From positions 9,661,342-9,725,341 of the forward strand of contig NC_084832.1 in assembly GCF_033115175.1 (NCBI RefSeq): DNA of 64,000 nt, written 5' to 3'. The notes under the pieces are model-generated. The model made no database searches. It was not told where the DNA came from and saw only the letters and a list, made by a program, of their open reading frames with translations. A program made the position numbers and the translations under genes. Below are positions 34,976 to 47,000 of the stretch, piece by piece (position 1 is the first letter of the stretch; every line of letters begins with the position of its first letter). Origin of the DNA: Lepus europaeus. Taxonomy: Eukaryota; Chordata; Mammalia; Lagomorpha; Leporidae.

Positions 34976-36343
34976 TAAAAGCTCATAGGAAGTGCTTGTC
35001 TAACTCATTTGAAAAATCACAATAGATAAGTAACAGTCAGCTTTACTAGATTGTAGTAAGTCCCCAAGTTCTCAATGGCTTCCAAAACAATCTCCTATTG
35101 CCCATGGGTCACTGTGGCTTTTTTCCAAATGTCTTCTCATCCCAGAAACAGACTAAGGAGCTGCTTCTACCCAGGGTCTTCCATTCTCACAGCAATGACA
35201 GAAGAATCAGGAGGTGAGGAACAAACACACAACGGCTCTAAGAGTTTCTGCTTGGAGGCAGCATCACTGTTATTTACTTAGCCAAAGCAATTCCCACAGC
35301 TTGACACCCTCACTTGGCAACTGGCCATGTTCCTTCTACTGGAAGCACTGCAAGTTCATTTCCACAGGTGTGACTATAGATTTGCATCAGAGGGAAGTGA
35401 GACACAATGAACAGAGACATAGTCAGTCTACTTCAAGATTGGCCATGGCTTCCCATGAAGTTATTTACTCATGCAGGCTCCAAATGCCAAGTCAAAAATG
35501 TAACTAACAAATATTTCGTCAAGAGTGTCAGACAACATTAACAAACACATGAATTAATTTCCTACTTTACGATCATATTACCAGTGAACCCGAAAGCACA
35601 CAAAGGTTGCCTTCTATCAAGAGGATTTGCTTGAAGACTTATCTAGAATTGATTAACCAAACAGTATTTTATTATGTCATGGTTTGTTACCAATAAGACT
35701 GAAAGGTTGTCAGCCCTTGTCTCTCCATAGGAAATAATTCTGACGAGAGAAAGATATCACCAGTAAGCAAGCCGGTGAAGGTTAATGAGGGTTACACTTG
35801 AGAGACCAGGGAGGAAGCTTTGCAGAGGACCAAGTGCCTTGTCTGTGTGCAGATGGGAGGTTTTATGGGGAAAGGGTGATTGTCTTCCCACTGATTTTCC
35901 TACTCCTTTCTCCTCTGGAATGTTGTTGGGCAAGAAGTTTCCAGGGCATGGGCCCCCTTACTTGGAATGGTATCCGGCAGGAAATTCTCTGAAGCACAAG
36001 ACCTCCCCTGGAATGGTATCGGGAAGCATGTTTTAATGTGCAAGCATCAGCCTGCTCTCCAGACCTCCAGGCTGCTTCCTCATGAACTCCCATTCTCGTC
36101 TTCTCTCACACTTGGGCTCCTATCTCTCTTCCTGTTTGCCTTAATACTAGGACTGGAGCGATGGCATCATTTATATTTAATAATTTTCTGAAGCAGTTGA
36201 ACCATGGTCCAGACCTTGACGTAGAATTCACATTCATTCATGAAAACCTCTGTAGTCTGCACAGTATTTTCAAAGTAAGTTGACCTGGAATTCAGGTCTT
36301 CTAATATCAAATCCAGAACTTTATCCTATCAGTTATATGTTTT
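34976..36343. other. Intergenic stretch, no gene seen
   Basis: No exon. A near-duplicated phrase ('ttacttggaatggtatcc..gaa' at about 35958 and 'cccctggaatggtatcgggaa' at about 36005) suggests a small local duplication or repeat family. Nothing else is recognised. Confidence 0.4.
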
Positions 36344-36697
36344 TTTAGATTTTTACATTATTTATTTGAAAGGCAGAGTTATAGGGGGAGAAAAAGGGAG
36401 GGAGAGAGGGAGAGAGAGAGATTCCATCTGCTGGTTCACTCAACAAATGGCCACAGCAGCCAGGGCTCAGCCAGGCAGAAGCCAGAAGCCAATAGCCAGG
36501 AGAGCTTCTGGGTCTCCTACAGAGGTGGCAGGAGTCCAAGGACCTGCGTCATCTTCTGCTGCTTTCTCAAGCACATTTGTAGCAGGGAGCTGGACTGAAA
36601 GTGGAGAAGTGGAGCAGCTGGGACTCAAACCAACACCCATATGGGATATGGGCATTTCAGGTGGGGTTTTACCCACTACGCCACAGTGCTGGCCCCC
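36344..36697 (-). repeat. Leporid C-type SINE (minus strand)
   Basis: Reversed tail 'agatttttacattatttatttgaaaggcagagttata', purine-rich GGGAGAGA block, 'ctgctggttcactc', and reversed head 'cccactacgccacagtgctggcccc'. Confidence 0.9.
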
Positions 36698-37966
36698 TAT
36701 TCAATTATTTCTAGATCCTTCTCTATGCTTTCTTTCTCTCCCGAATATCATGCTGCCTTTTACCTTTAACTCATAAATATTCTCCCCAGGGTGTTTTTGC
36801 TTCAAAGAGGGTCAGGGAAGATTCCAAACAACCCTAACCATAGTAAGAAACTAAAGAGAAAGGCGAGGGAGATCATTTCAGTCAGAATCAAGTGTTGAAC
36901 AGAATCTCTCAAATCCCAGATGGCTGTTGACCTGAACAGCACCTTGCCCAGGGAACATAACAGAAGATAGAAAGCTCATTTTGTAGCACTTGGACTTCAG
37001 GGCAAACACAGGAGCTGTTGAAACCTTAGTTCTCCAAACTGATACGTGGGAGCCAGAGGGAAGCCTCAGAGCTCAAATTAAACCACAGTGTCTGCATCCC
37101 CACTGGTTTCTTGGGATTACCTAACTCTGAACCCAGTGCATGAAGAAACAGAGCAGAAAGACTGAGAAAGGCAACAAGGAAAAATTAAGCTCCAACTTTC
37201 CAACTACCACTGGAATACATCTGCCCCCAGATTCCATGTTATAAATAAAGAACATGACTTTTATGTATTCAGATATTCAGATATTTTCAATGCCTGGATG
37301 TAGCTGAAGTTAAGGACACTAATTAATTGTGAATCATTCCAATACTTGAATAGGAGGCCTCTGGAGCCCAATGTGCAAATTTATGTAAAAACAATGTGAA
37401 AATTAGAAATGCATTGGCACATTTTTTTAACCATAACTGTAGCACTCTGTCTAGTCAAACAGACTGCTCATTTGCAAGTTGTCTATATGCAAAGCATTCT
37501 GCCCCTGGGAGCCTAAAATCTCCTTAGCAAGTCAACTGAAATTTGAGAAGAGCTTTGTTCTGAACCTGCTTTCTCTTCTCTTTGCTTCCTCTTCCCTGCA
37601 TCCAGCTCTGTGGGCAAAGGGCTAAGTGTGGATTACACCTGGTCAGTCCAGCAACAAGCACAGCCCCAACCAAGGATGAAGCTTGCCCTGGCCAACCTTT
37701 GCTGAGTTTTTCTGAGTCCTGTGTGTTGGCCGTGTCCTGTACCTTCCTCAATTTTAGAGAAATTTCAAAAGGCAAATCCTTCTGATCTGCAGGGTTCAAA
37801 TTTTTCTTTGCAGGCAAGACCTAGTGAAATAAATATGTGCTTTGCTGTAAGGCCCTAGGTGAGCTTTCTGGCTTTCATCTAATGTTTGAGGTTAATGAAA
37901 TCTGGGCTGAGAGGGAGAAAACTGATCCTCATTACACACACATCTGCCTTACCCAGCTTTGGGAGA
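36698..37966. other. Intergenic stretch, no gene seen
   Basis: No repeats recognised and no exon with flanking splice signals. I found no copies of SLC10A2 exons 2-6 on the minus strand here, where a longer inverted duplication would have placed them. Confidence 0.5.
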
Positions 37967-38236
37967 CAATAGTTGGAGGTGTCAAGAATTTACCTCAAGT
38001 CCATGTCACCATCAATCCAATAGGCCAGGATGTTGGAGGCCATTCTCCCAGGGCAGCAGCCACTGAGGAGCACCACCGTGGCCTGGATGGGCATGATGCC
38101 AAAGGCTACCAATAGGACAAATCCCATAAAGGGCATGATTCCAAACTGGCAGAGGAAGCCATGAAGAGGTTCCATGGCCACTTTCTGTGCCCTAGGAACA
38201 TCTTGATTTCTGCATTGCATCCCATGGAGAACATGG
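37967..38236 (-). pseudogene. Inverted partial copy of SLC10A2 exon 1 with splice donor
   Basis: Read on the minus strand, this aligns with the 3' half of SLC10A2 exon 1, from CATGTTCTCCATGGG (38236) to GACATGGACTTGAG (37994). It continues through a GTAAAT donor at 37993 and about 25 bases of intron 1. By eye it differs at roughly 30 of about 235 aligned exon bases. There is one single-base deletion (between 38161 and 38160), which shifts the frame relative to the parent. Downstream of that shift the SLC10 reading is clear: [33 protein letters not shown]. Changes include GGTASN to GRMASN in the conserved substrate/Na-site loop. The first half of exon 1 with the start codon is absent, and a roughly 22-base near-tandem (AGGCTGTCAGGC twice) sits at the break. 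No other exon copies were found, so it is a non-functional fragment. Confidence 0.88.
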
Positions 38237-38971
38237 CCTGACAGCCTGAACATATCAAGCCTGACAGCCTTAAGGTACAGCAGCAGGGGGAGCCTTGGGC
38301 TCACCTGCACCAGGAGCTGGCTGGCTGGCACCTGAGGAAGAAGTAACCCAGAGGCCAATCCCAGGAGATGTTTGAAGAGTCTAGCAGGGCAGGGACAAGT
38401 CATTCCAGGGCCAGGAATAGGGGCAGAGGCCTCTTTGGGAATTACCCTGCTAATCATTTAACTGTTGGGGTGGAGAGGGCAGCCGGAGGGACTGGAGGAT
38501 TGGCAGGCAGCCAGTCCAGTGTGACCAGCAAGCCCTGTACCCCCAGCCCTGCCCCTGTGCCATAAAAGACAGGCTGTGCAAAATGACAGCAAGAAGGGTG
38601 GGTCAGCAGCTGCATCCACAGTGAGTGCATATTACTGTCAGCCCTTGAGGAACAGGACTTGGATTTTCCTCAGTAGCTCTATCTCAGATTAAAAGGACAT
38701 CTCTAGGCACCCAGTAACTGGGACAGTTAAGTCTCTTCACTCCTGTGCCCAGTGGCCCACTCAATCAGCCGCAGCTCATGTTGACTCAAATTACAAAAAC
38801 GGTGAATTTCCCCACATGGAGACATTCTGCAAGTCTGCTTTCAATTGTGACCACTAAGTTATCTTCCACCAGGGTGGGTACAATTGTCACAATGACAGCC
38901 ACACGCTTTGAACTCATAGTACCAGGATCAGCAGTGGCAGCGTCAATTCTGAGCTTGTTAGAAAAAAATCA
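38237..38971. other. Intergenic stretch, no gene seen
   Basis: Moderately GC-rich. The minus-strand frame that runs into the exon-1 copy stays open up to 38457, but its upstream half does not resemble SLC10 or anything I recognise. A GCCATAAAAGACAGG word near 38.56 kb is TATA-like by chance or remnant. Confidence 0.45.
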
Positions 38972-39297
38972 TGCCGGCGCCGTGGCTCACTAGGCTAATC
39001 CTCCGCCTTGCGGCGCCGGCACGCCGGGTTCTAGTCCTGGTCGGGGCACCGGATTCTGTCCCAGTTGCCCCTCTTCCAGGCCAGCTCTCTGCTGTGGCCT
39101 GGGAAGGCAGTGGAGGATGGCCCAAGTCCTTGGGCCCTGCACCCCATGGGAGACCAGGAGAAGCACCTGGCTCCTGGCTTCGGATCAGCGCGGTGTGCCG
39201 GCCGCGGCAGCCATTGGAGGGTGAACCAACGGCAAAAGGAAGACCTTTCTGTCTCTCTCTCTCACTGTTCACTCTGCCTGTCAAAAAAATAAAAAAT
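38972..39297 (+). repeat. Leporid C-type SINE (young subfamily)
   Basis: GCCGGCGCCGTGGCTCACTAGG head, CpG-rich body, and tail of AAATAAAAAATAAA. Target duplication AAAAAAATCA at 38962-38971 and 39298-39307. It lies between the inverted exon-1 copy and the functional exon 1. Confidence 0.93.
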
Positions 39298-39479
39298 AAA
39301 AAAATCAAAGCCCACTCCGGGTTTCCAGAGGCAGAAGCCGCATATTGCCCAGGCCTAGAGATTCTTCTGCATGCTGAGTTTTCAAAAGCTCTGTTCTAAG
39401 GTTTTGTGCCACATCTCCATCGAGTCAAACTGACTATCTTCTGCGGAGAATCACAAGGCCAAGTTCCAGTATTTCTAGT

Positions 39480-39625
39480 TATTTCTGGTTTCCAGCTGCG
39501 TAACCTTGCCTAGTGCACTTCATTTTCTCAACCTTCAATTCCTCACCTGTAATGTGGGGATGCTATTCCTACTTAGTTTGATTGAAGTGAACAATAAATT
39601 AGAATTTGGCCTACAAATTGTGAAT
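39480..39625 (+). repeat. MIR SINE fragment
   Basis: 'gctgcgtaaccttgcctagtgcacttcattttctcaaccttcaattcctcacctgtaatgtggggatgctattcctact' follows the MIR core (GTGACCTTGGGCAAGT..CCTCATCTGTAAAATGGGGATAATA). Confidence 0.7.
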
Positions 39626-40369
39626 CATTAGAAATTCTCAATTTTATTCCTGTGCTGAGTTCTCACTCAATAATTGGTTTGTAAACTCCTGAAAACAGGA
39701 CAATTTCTCATCTCCCACTTTTTTGTCTTCCCTACACACCTAACTACAATGTTCTGCTTATAACGAGTTTGAATATTTGACATTTACAACAATCAATCTC
39801 CCTGAGAGCCCCTCTCCCACAAGAAAAGTTCTCATTCCTGACTCTAAGCACAAAGAGATCCTGTCACTTTGACCTAATCCTCTGAGGTTCATCCTCTAAA
39901 TAATTGTATTGTCTCCATAAAGCACTTTGTTGCTATGGCAACGCTTGCATAATTGCATGTGCATGTAATTGAGGGTGGCGCTACAAGTTCTGTGTTTTCC
40001 ACTAGGAAACATTCTATCCCACTAATGTTACTCTCTCACAGGCTTGCACCAAACTCCTGAAAGTTTCTCCAGCTCACGTATTTTTTTATGAGCACCGTGG
40101 ACCAATATGAGAAAACGGAACAAAACAGTCAAAAAATAGGAAAGTGATGGTCTGCGTTCCAGTTTGGTATCTGACATCTAATTTACAATATAACTTGGGA
40201 CAGCGCATTCAACTTTTCAGGAACCCAATTCTCCCTATTTAATGAGAGATGAGGGAACAATATGCTCTGTAAACCTCAGCGCCTACAACATTCAATAGTT
40301 TTCAGAGTTGATTTTAAGTGTCACAATGCAAATTATTCCACAAACCCTCCTGGCATTAAACATTAACAG

Positions 40370-40698
40370 GGCTATTTTTATGTGGCATAGTTCATTACCA
40401 TGCCAATAAATGATTAATTATAACTTTCTGTCTGGACCAGTAATTTTGCTGGACTTCTGTGATTCATTATTTATGCTGTGTTGTAATAGTCCCTCTTGAA
40501 ACTGACATTCTAGCATTTATTGTTTTTTATTGCTTCTCTAAGGTGGCTTTTGAAAGAGACACCAAGTGACACATGTTTAGAAAGGGTTTAAAAGTTTGCC
40601 GTGGTGGAAGTGAGTGTTACTTTTCTTGGCTGGCAATAGCATCAGGACCAGGGCACCAGGCTTCTGCAGACGCCACCATTTGAACAGGAAACCCAGCA
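40370..40698 (+). promoter_or_regulatory. Candidate SLC10A2 proximal promoter / 5' UTR
   Basis: Immediately upstream of the start codon and free of recognised repeats. ATTAATTATAAC at 40413-40424 resembles an HNF-1 palindrome with one base missing. TGATTCA at 40460-40466 is one mismatch from an AP-1 site. GGGTTTAAAAG near 40.585 kb is TATA-like. HNF-1alpha and AP-1 are known regulators of ASBT in other mammals. In human the 5' UTR is several hundred bases long, so the true start site could lie further upstream. Assignment is by position and word resemblance only. Confidence 0.3.
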
Positions 40699-41078
40699 AT
40701 GAGCAATTTGACAGCGAGCTGCTTGGCCAACGCAACAATTTGTGAAGGTGCATCCTGTGTGGCACCTGAGAGCAATTTCAATGCCATCCTCAGCGTGGTT
40801 CTGAGTACCGTGCTGACCATCCTTCTGGCTCTGGTCATGTTCTCCATGGGTTGCAATGTGGAAATCAAGAAATTCCTGGGGCACATAAAGCGGCCATGGG
40901 GCATCTTCATCGGCTTCCTCTGCCAGTTTGGGATCATGCCCCTCACGGGATTTGTCCTAGCGGTGGCCTTTGGCATCATGCCCATCCAGGCCGTGGTGGT
41001 GCTCATCATGGGATGCTGCCCTGGAGGAACGGCCTCCAACATCCTGGCCTATTGGGTCGATGGAGACATGGACTTGAG
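40699..41078 (+). CDS. SLC10A2: SLC10A2 coding exon 1
   Basis: Encodes residues 1-126 plus two bases of Ser127. The ATG has a G at -3, and upstream sequence offers no longer in-frame start of family type. It holds the extracellular N-terminus with sequons N-L-T (3) and N-A-T (11), the first hydrophobic spans, and the [10 protein letters not shown] motif. Donor AG|GTAAGT. This exon is the source of the inverted fragment 2.5 kb upstream. Confidence 0.98.
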
Positions 41079-44000
41079 GTAAGTTCTCGGCACTTGCAGC
41101 TATTGCACTGGTGTTGGCTTAAGCTTTTCTGAAGCCTGTGCAGACTTGTTAGTGCCCATCTAAGCTGCCGTGGGTCAAAGGTGGGACTCGGTCATGAATG
41201 AAACAGGAAAGAAGGCGTCCGCACACTTCCCACCACAGCTGTTAGCTATGAGAACGTGAGGCTTATATGTAGTGTTTGTGGTTTTAAATCTAATAGCTCA
41301 CAAAGAGTTGTGTGATTACTGATTTTCTCTTGAAAACAATTCAGAGCATTATAAAAAAAAAAAATACCTATTTTCCAACCCACAAGCTACAGCTGAGAAA
41401 GCCTGCCCTGTTGGTATCAGAAAAAAAAAAATACTTTATTTTTATGGTGAGAGCTATTAATGAATCATGGAATTAGACTATTCATCCTACATTGGAACCT
41501 AAGGTAAAACAACAGCCAGCACCATAAACACAGCAAGTTATTTGGGCAAACATTTCCTAAGAATAAAACCTAAAGAAAAAGTCTTAAATTTGCTTTACTT
41601 TCACTGGCAGAGAAAGGGGGGAAAAACCCGCAACAACTTCTTTTAAAATTATGCTTACTTTGCTATAAGATAAACAGAAAATGGTTTCTCCACTTCCCAC
41701 TGAGTAATCTAAATGTAATGATTGCCCAATTCATCTCGTGCCAGCCTGAACTAGCACTGGGGGAAAAAACTAATAGAAATAAGCAGCAGTGTTGATGTGA
41801 CTAGACTGAGAATTTTAATTCTGAAAGTTGAATAGACAAATGCCTTTTTCCTTACCTCACGTCCTCATTTCCTATAAAAGGTGTGCATTTCTGCCAACCA
41901 TCCAGGTATTAATGCAACATATACTCATTAAATGCTGTCCAGTAGACAATCAGCTCTGTTCATCCCCAGCTACTCTGTGCAAAGGAGAAAAGTTCAATGT
42001 GTAGAAATGTAAGCACTGGATTGATCAAGTGTCTAGTGAGCAATTAGGGACTTTCTGTTTCATCTCAAGTGGTTCTGATTTCTCCAGGAGCTTTGGGCAA
42101 AAGTCACAAAACTATACTCCTTATACAAGAGCACTTCAAAAGTTCATGGAAACTGGGGCCAGCATTGTGGAATAATGGGTAAACCACCACCTGTAGTGCC
42201 AGCATCCCACATGAGTGTGGGTATGAGTCCCGGCTGCTATGCTTCTGATTCAGCTCTCTGCTATGGCCTGAGAAAGCAGTACAAGATGGCCCAAGTGCTT
42301 GGGCCCCTGCACCTGCATGGGAGACCCAGAGGAAGCTCCTGGCTCCTGGCTTCAGTTCGGCACAGCTTCAGCAGTTGCAGCCAACTAGGGAGTGAGCCAG
42401 CAGATGGAAGACCTCTCTCTCTCTCGGCTTCTTTCTCTCTGTGTGTAATTCTTTGATATAAATAAATAAATCTAAAAAAAAAAATCATGGAAATTGGAAT
42501 TTAAAAATCAGTTTATTTGGGGGCAAAAATTTGAAATCCTCTTATAGTAGGGGTCTTCCAAAAGTTCATGAAAAAGGGCACGTGCTTGATCTCATGGTTA
42601 AGATGTCAGTTAAGACAACTGAGTCCCATATCAGAATGTTTCGATATGAGCCCTGCCTCTTGACTCCAGAACCTAGGAGGTAGCAGGGATGGATCAAATA
42701 ATTGGAATCCTGACATCCAGGTGGGAAACTCGCGTTGAGTTCCTAGCTTCTGGCTTCAGCTCCAGACTCTGTAAGCGTCTGGGGAATGAATCAGAGGATG
42801 GGTGTTCCTTCTGTCTCTGATGTCTCTCTCTGGTTTTCATACTCTGGCTCTCTCTCTTTCTCTGCTTCTTTCTCTCCTTCTTTATCTCTTTCTCTCTTTC
42901 TTTTCCCTCTGTGTTCCTCTGCGTCTCAAATAAACACATTTTATAAAGTCCATTAAAATGGGTATTAAGAAACAACTATGCATATATTTCAAAAATTTTT
43001 CACCAAAATGAATTCATCTTTAAATACAATTTATGATGGGTTTCATGGAGTACCCTTATACCTTCATATTATTTATTTTTCACATAAGAAAATATAGCTT
43101 CTACCTTGCAATATATTTCCCAGGAAATTTCTGGAGGCAAGTTCTCTTCAGGTTTAGATAATCTGTGAACCGCAATATAGCAGTAAGTTCTTTTTAGACT
43201 TCAAGTTAGCGCTACCTGAACCCAGGCACACAGCAAGAATTTTGAGAGCTAGTACCTACTAAACAGAAGGAAATGAATGAAACAGACCTTCAATGAACAG
43301 CTTTTATATAATATCTGTAGCTTTTAAACAACACGCAAGAAACTTGCACCTCAACATAATGCCACACATGAATCATTTCATAAGATAGCAAAAGTATGTG
43401 TGATGTTATGGTGTTTGACCATATTTCAATAAACTTTCATCTGCAGGCTACAACCTAAATCTGCAAGATCCAAGTCATACTTTTCTACGGTTTTAAAGAA
43501 ATCTTATTTATCTTGAAATAAGAGATGATTATATAATCTGTCTACCTATATACCCATCACAAAAAATTACTTTTTAAATAAATAAGAACCAAAAGTAGGA
43601 TATAAACTTTGTAGAAAGGTTCCAGCTGAAATAGTAGAAATGAACCCTTCAACAAGTCCATACATGCCCTCAAATGTACATACAGCATTGAAAAATTCAA
43701 CTTTAGTTTCACAAGATACACTCCAAACATCCCCCTTGTCTTGTGAAGTATGAATAACACCAACATCTATGCAGTCTGATGGTCACTTTTCTAGAACTCT
43801 CACCCATTCAGAACACAGTTAAGATCCAATCAAACCCTGCACAGCTGAAACAAATCCCACTTAATTTCATAAACATCCTTCTGCCAGACCTGTTCACCTT
43901 TCCTAAATATTAAGCTCTCTTGTTCTGTTCCCCAGTGCACAGGGCCCTAAACAAGAAATGAGGGAGAAAGCAGGTACTAGAGAGGGAAGCCTATATCCTG

Positions 44001-47000
44001 CAGCAGCAGGAAAGACAACCGAAATGCCTGTACTACCAAGAAAGCAACTTACAAAGCATGGCATTTCCCATTGCTTATTCTATAGACAAACAACTCCATA
44101 AACAGCCTAGAGGACGTCATCACATTTTAGCATAGTAATGTTTATTACAGTAGACCTTTAATCATTGAATTATGCCACTATGTAAGAAGATGACTTTATG
44201 CATTGCACATGTTCAGATGAAACTGTTCAAATATTTCTTTAAAGCAAATTAGGGGAACAAAAGTTTAGCTACTGTGTATCAGTTTTCCAAAATTTTCTAT
44301 TCTTCTACAGTGAGTATTGAATAACTCAAGTCTTATGGTAATTTAAGTACAAGTCTATCAACCATTTGTATTTCTAATTCTGTACTCATAGACTGACTTT
44401 TATCTTTTCCCTTTCCACTTGACCTCTGAAAATGATAATCAAAACATGATAATTTATGCGGAGAAACCTTCACCAGTTGAGCTCTTACAGTGTTAGAAAA
44501 ATGACTCCACCTGACTTTCATTTTCCTGGACATGGTTCCAAAATATATCATTTCTTCTGAATCTGGGAACTCACTGAATTTTATAATCTCTAGTGACTTT
44601 AAAAATCATAATAACAATAGATAGTTTCCCTTGCACATTGAAATACAGCAAGTGATATTTCAGCTCATTCTCTAATCACAATCAGCCAGTTGTCATTTGT
44701 GAATCTGATCAGTGCAGTCACCCAAGTTGAAGCAATGCTTTAGGCATGATATGTACCAGTGCCATGGGCACCAAAGTGTCAGGGAGACAGGAAGACACTT
44801 TGCAGGTGAATATCCTGGTGGCCAAAGCCCAGAGCATAAGGAACACAGATTTTCCACCTCCTTTGCATCTGCTGTATCCCCTGATTTCTCTATGCCATGC
44901 AAGGACTTCTCAGTTTCCTTTCACTGACTTTTCTTAGAATAATTCACCAATTCTCTCACTAGAACCTACTCTCTGCAATGTCTTCTTATTATTTCCTAGA
45001 TTGCCTATTTTTTAGAATTTCCTGCAATATTTTTTGTTCTTTACCCAAATACTGTTACATTTTCCATCTTCCAGTTCAGTGTTCACTGATATTTCAGTTA
45101 TTCTCAAGATCCACATTCTTCTGGTGTATCACAAATTCAAAGCAATTCCTCCCATTTCAACCACATGAACTTCCATCTCTCTTCTGCTCTGAAAGAACTA
45201 GCTTAACCCTATTTGACTCTTGTCTTTCTTCTCAAAGGAACCAAGCTTGCTTTGTTTCTCTCATGTGGCATTAGTTAATTAAAATTAATGCTAAAATTTA
45301 TTAAACACCATCATGTGCCATGCGTTGTGCTTTATTTAATCCTTCAAAGGTTGGTATTACTGGTTTCTGCACTTCACAGATAAATTTAGGGTTCCTGATC
45401 TTACCCAAGTTCATTGAATCAGTGGATATCAGAGTTAGAATTGGAATCCACATCTACCCACTTATGCCATCCAAGCCCTCAACTTTGCTCTACATTATTT
45501 CTCTTTTCATTTCTCCCACAGCTAGTACCACCTACATATACATCTGTTAATCTTCCAAAGTGGGCGTTTCACTTCTAATATGATTACAGCCGTTTGCATT
45601 GCTTATCACTAATTTCACTGAAATTCACAATATTCACTAATTTTTCATTTTTGTCCTCTTTGATTCCCAAACACAAAAATAATTCCCCTTGGCAGATAAT
45701 AAAGCTAAAGCCAAGAATAAAAAGCAAAGTATTTTTATGGTCTTATATATTAGCACTTACTCTCATTATATAATTCATGGTAGTATTTCTGACATTTATA
45801 TCCCTTATAGAACTTCATATTTTTTCACATAAAAAAACTTTTTGCTCATTTATTCCCTTATCTTGCTCACTAAATTCCTTATCTGTTGAGAGGTTTGACG
45901 CTGATCCTTTGTTAGTTCCCGCCATGACTTGCAGCCACCTATTCTGTCATTCCTCGGTAGCATCTTACCAGCAAGAGTGCTCATTAGATTTAAACCACCT
46001 CCTTCTCCAGCTCCCACATTATCACTTCGCATGGTCTCTAAGAAACTGCTCTCATCAAATTCAAAACAATGACGTAACTTCAAAAGGTCTTAGCAATAAT
46101 TCAGAATTAGAATTAGGACATTTGAAAGCAGAGAAACTGACTTCCTTCTACTCTCACAGTAACAACAAAAAATTCTCAGCCTCCTCTTCACCGTGATTCA
46201 GATAAGGACCCATCCTTACTATAGAAAGCATATTGGACACATAGGTATAAAAATAGTTTTATTATAGGGAAATTTTAAAACCATTATAATATATTTTAAA
46301 AATTAAAGATAAGATAGCAAAGGAAGGGAAGGAGGAAGAAAAAAAATCTCATTTTACAAATTTCAGTACTTTAGTTATAAATAGGACAAAGCATGATTAA
46401 TAAAAATTAACTAATTTTTCTGGCATAAGACTCTGCCTTTGCAAACTATTTTATATCTAACGTAAGTTAATCATGACCATAATAGGCTGCAAATCTTTGA
46501 AGGTATTATAAATACATCTCAGCATTCGCTACTGTTACATGATTTAAGATCTACTAACACAAACATTTTTATTTAAAACCATAAAACCCATTTTAAATGA
46601 AATTTTAAAATTTTTTTTAAAAAGTGACTATTAGGGAAGCTAAGCTCTTTGAGAATGTGTGCCCCCCACCCTTTATTTTGCCAAAACTGTGCAAAGTTAG
46701 TCAGATGCATTCAAACAGCATTCTTTCCTTTCAACTGTTTTCCTTAATGTAATGTACAGTTCTTGTTGTTGTTGTTTGCTGGAAGTGTAAAATTTAGTAC
46801 TGCCCTTCAAGTACACACATAATAATACCCTAAGGAAATTATTAGTGTGATCTTCTCAAAGCCACAGCTATTGGGAAAAGGGCCTTTCAGAAAAACCACT
46901 CTAACTTCCCTGGTTCCATATATATTGTAGCATCACTTACAAAACACATGCACTCTTGGCTATAGAAATAATCATAGCAACTGGCTCTTAAGAAGTACCT

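Noticed and set aside
37990-38457. 155-codon minus-strand frame as a functional SLC10-like gene
   Set aside because: The start and first spans of exon 1 are missing, there is a frameshift relative to the parent, the GGTASN motif is altered, and no further exons were found. Treated as a pseudogene fragment.
45777-46196. 139-codon frame inside SLC10A2 intron 1
   Set aside because: Compositionally biased, no family resemblance, and no splice sites that would join it to the gene.
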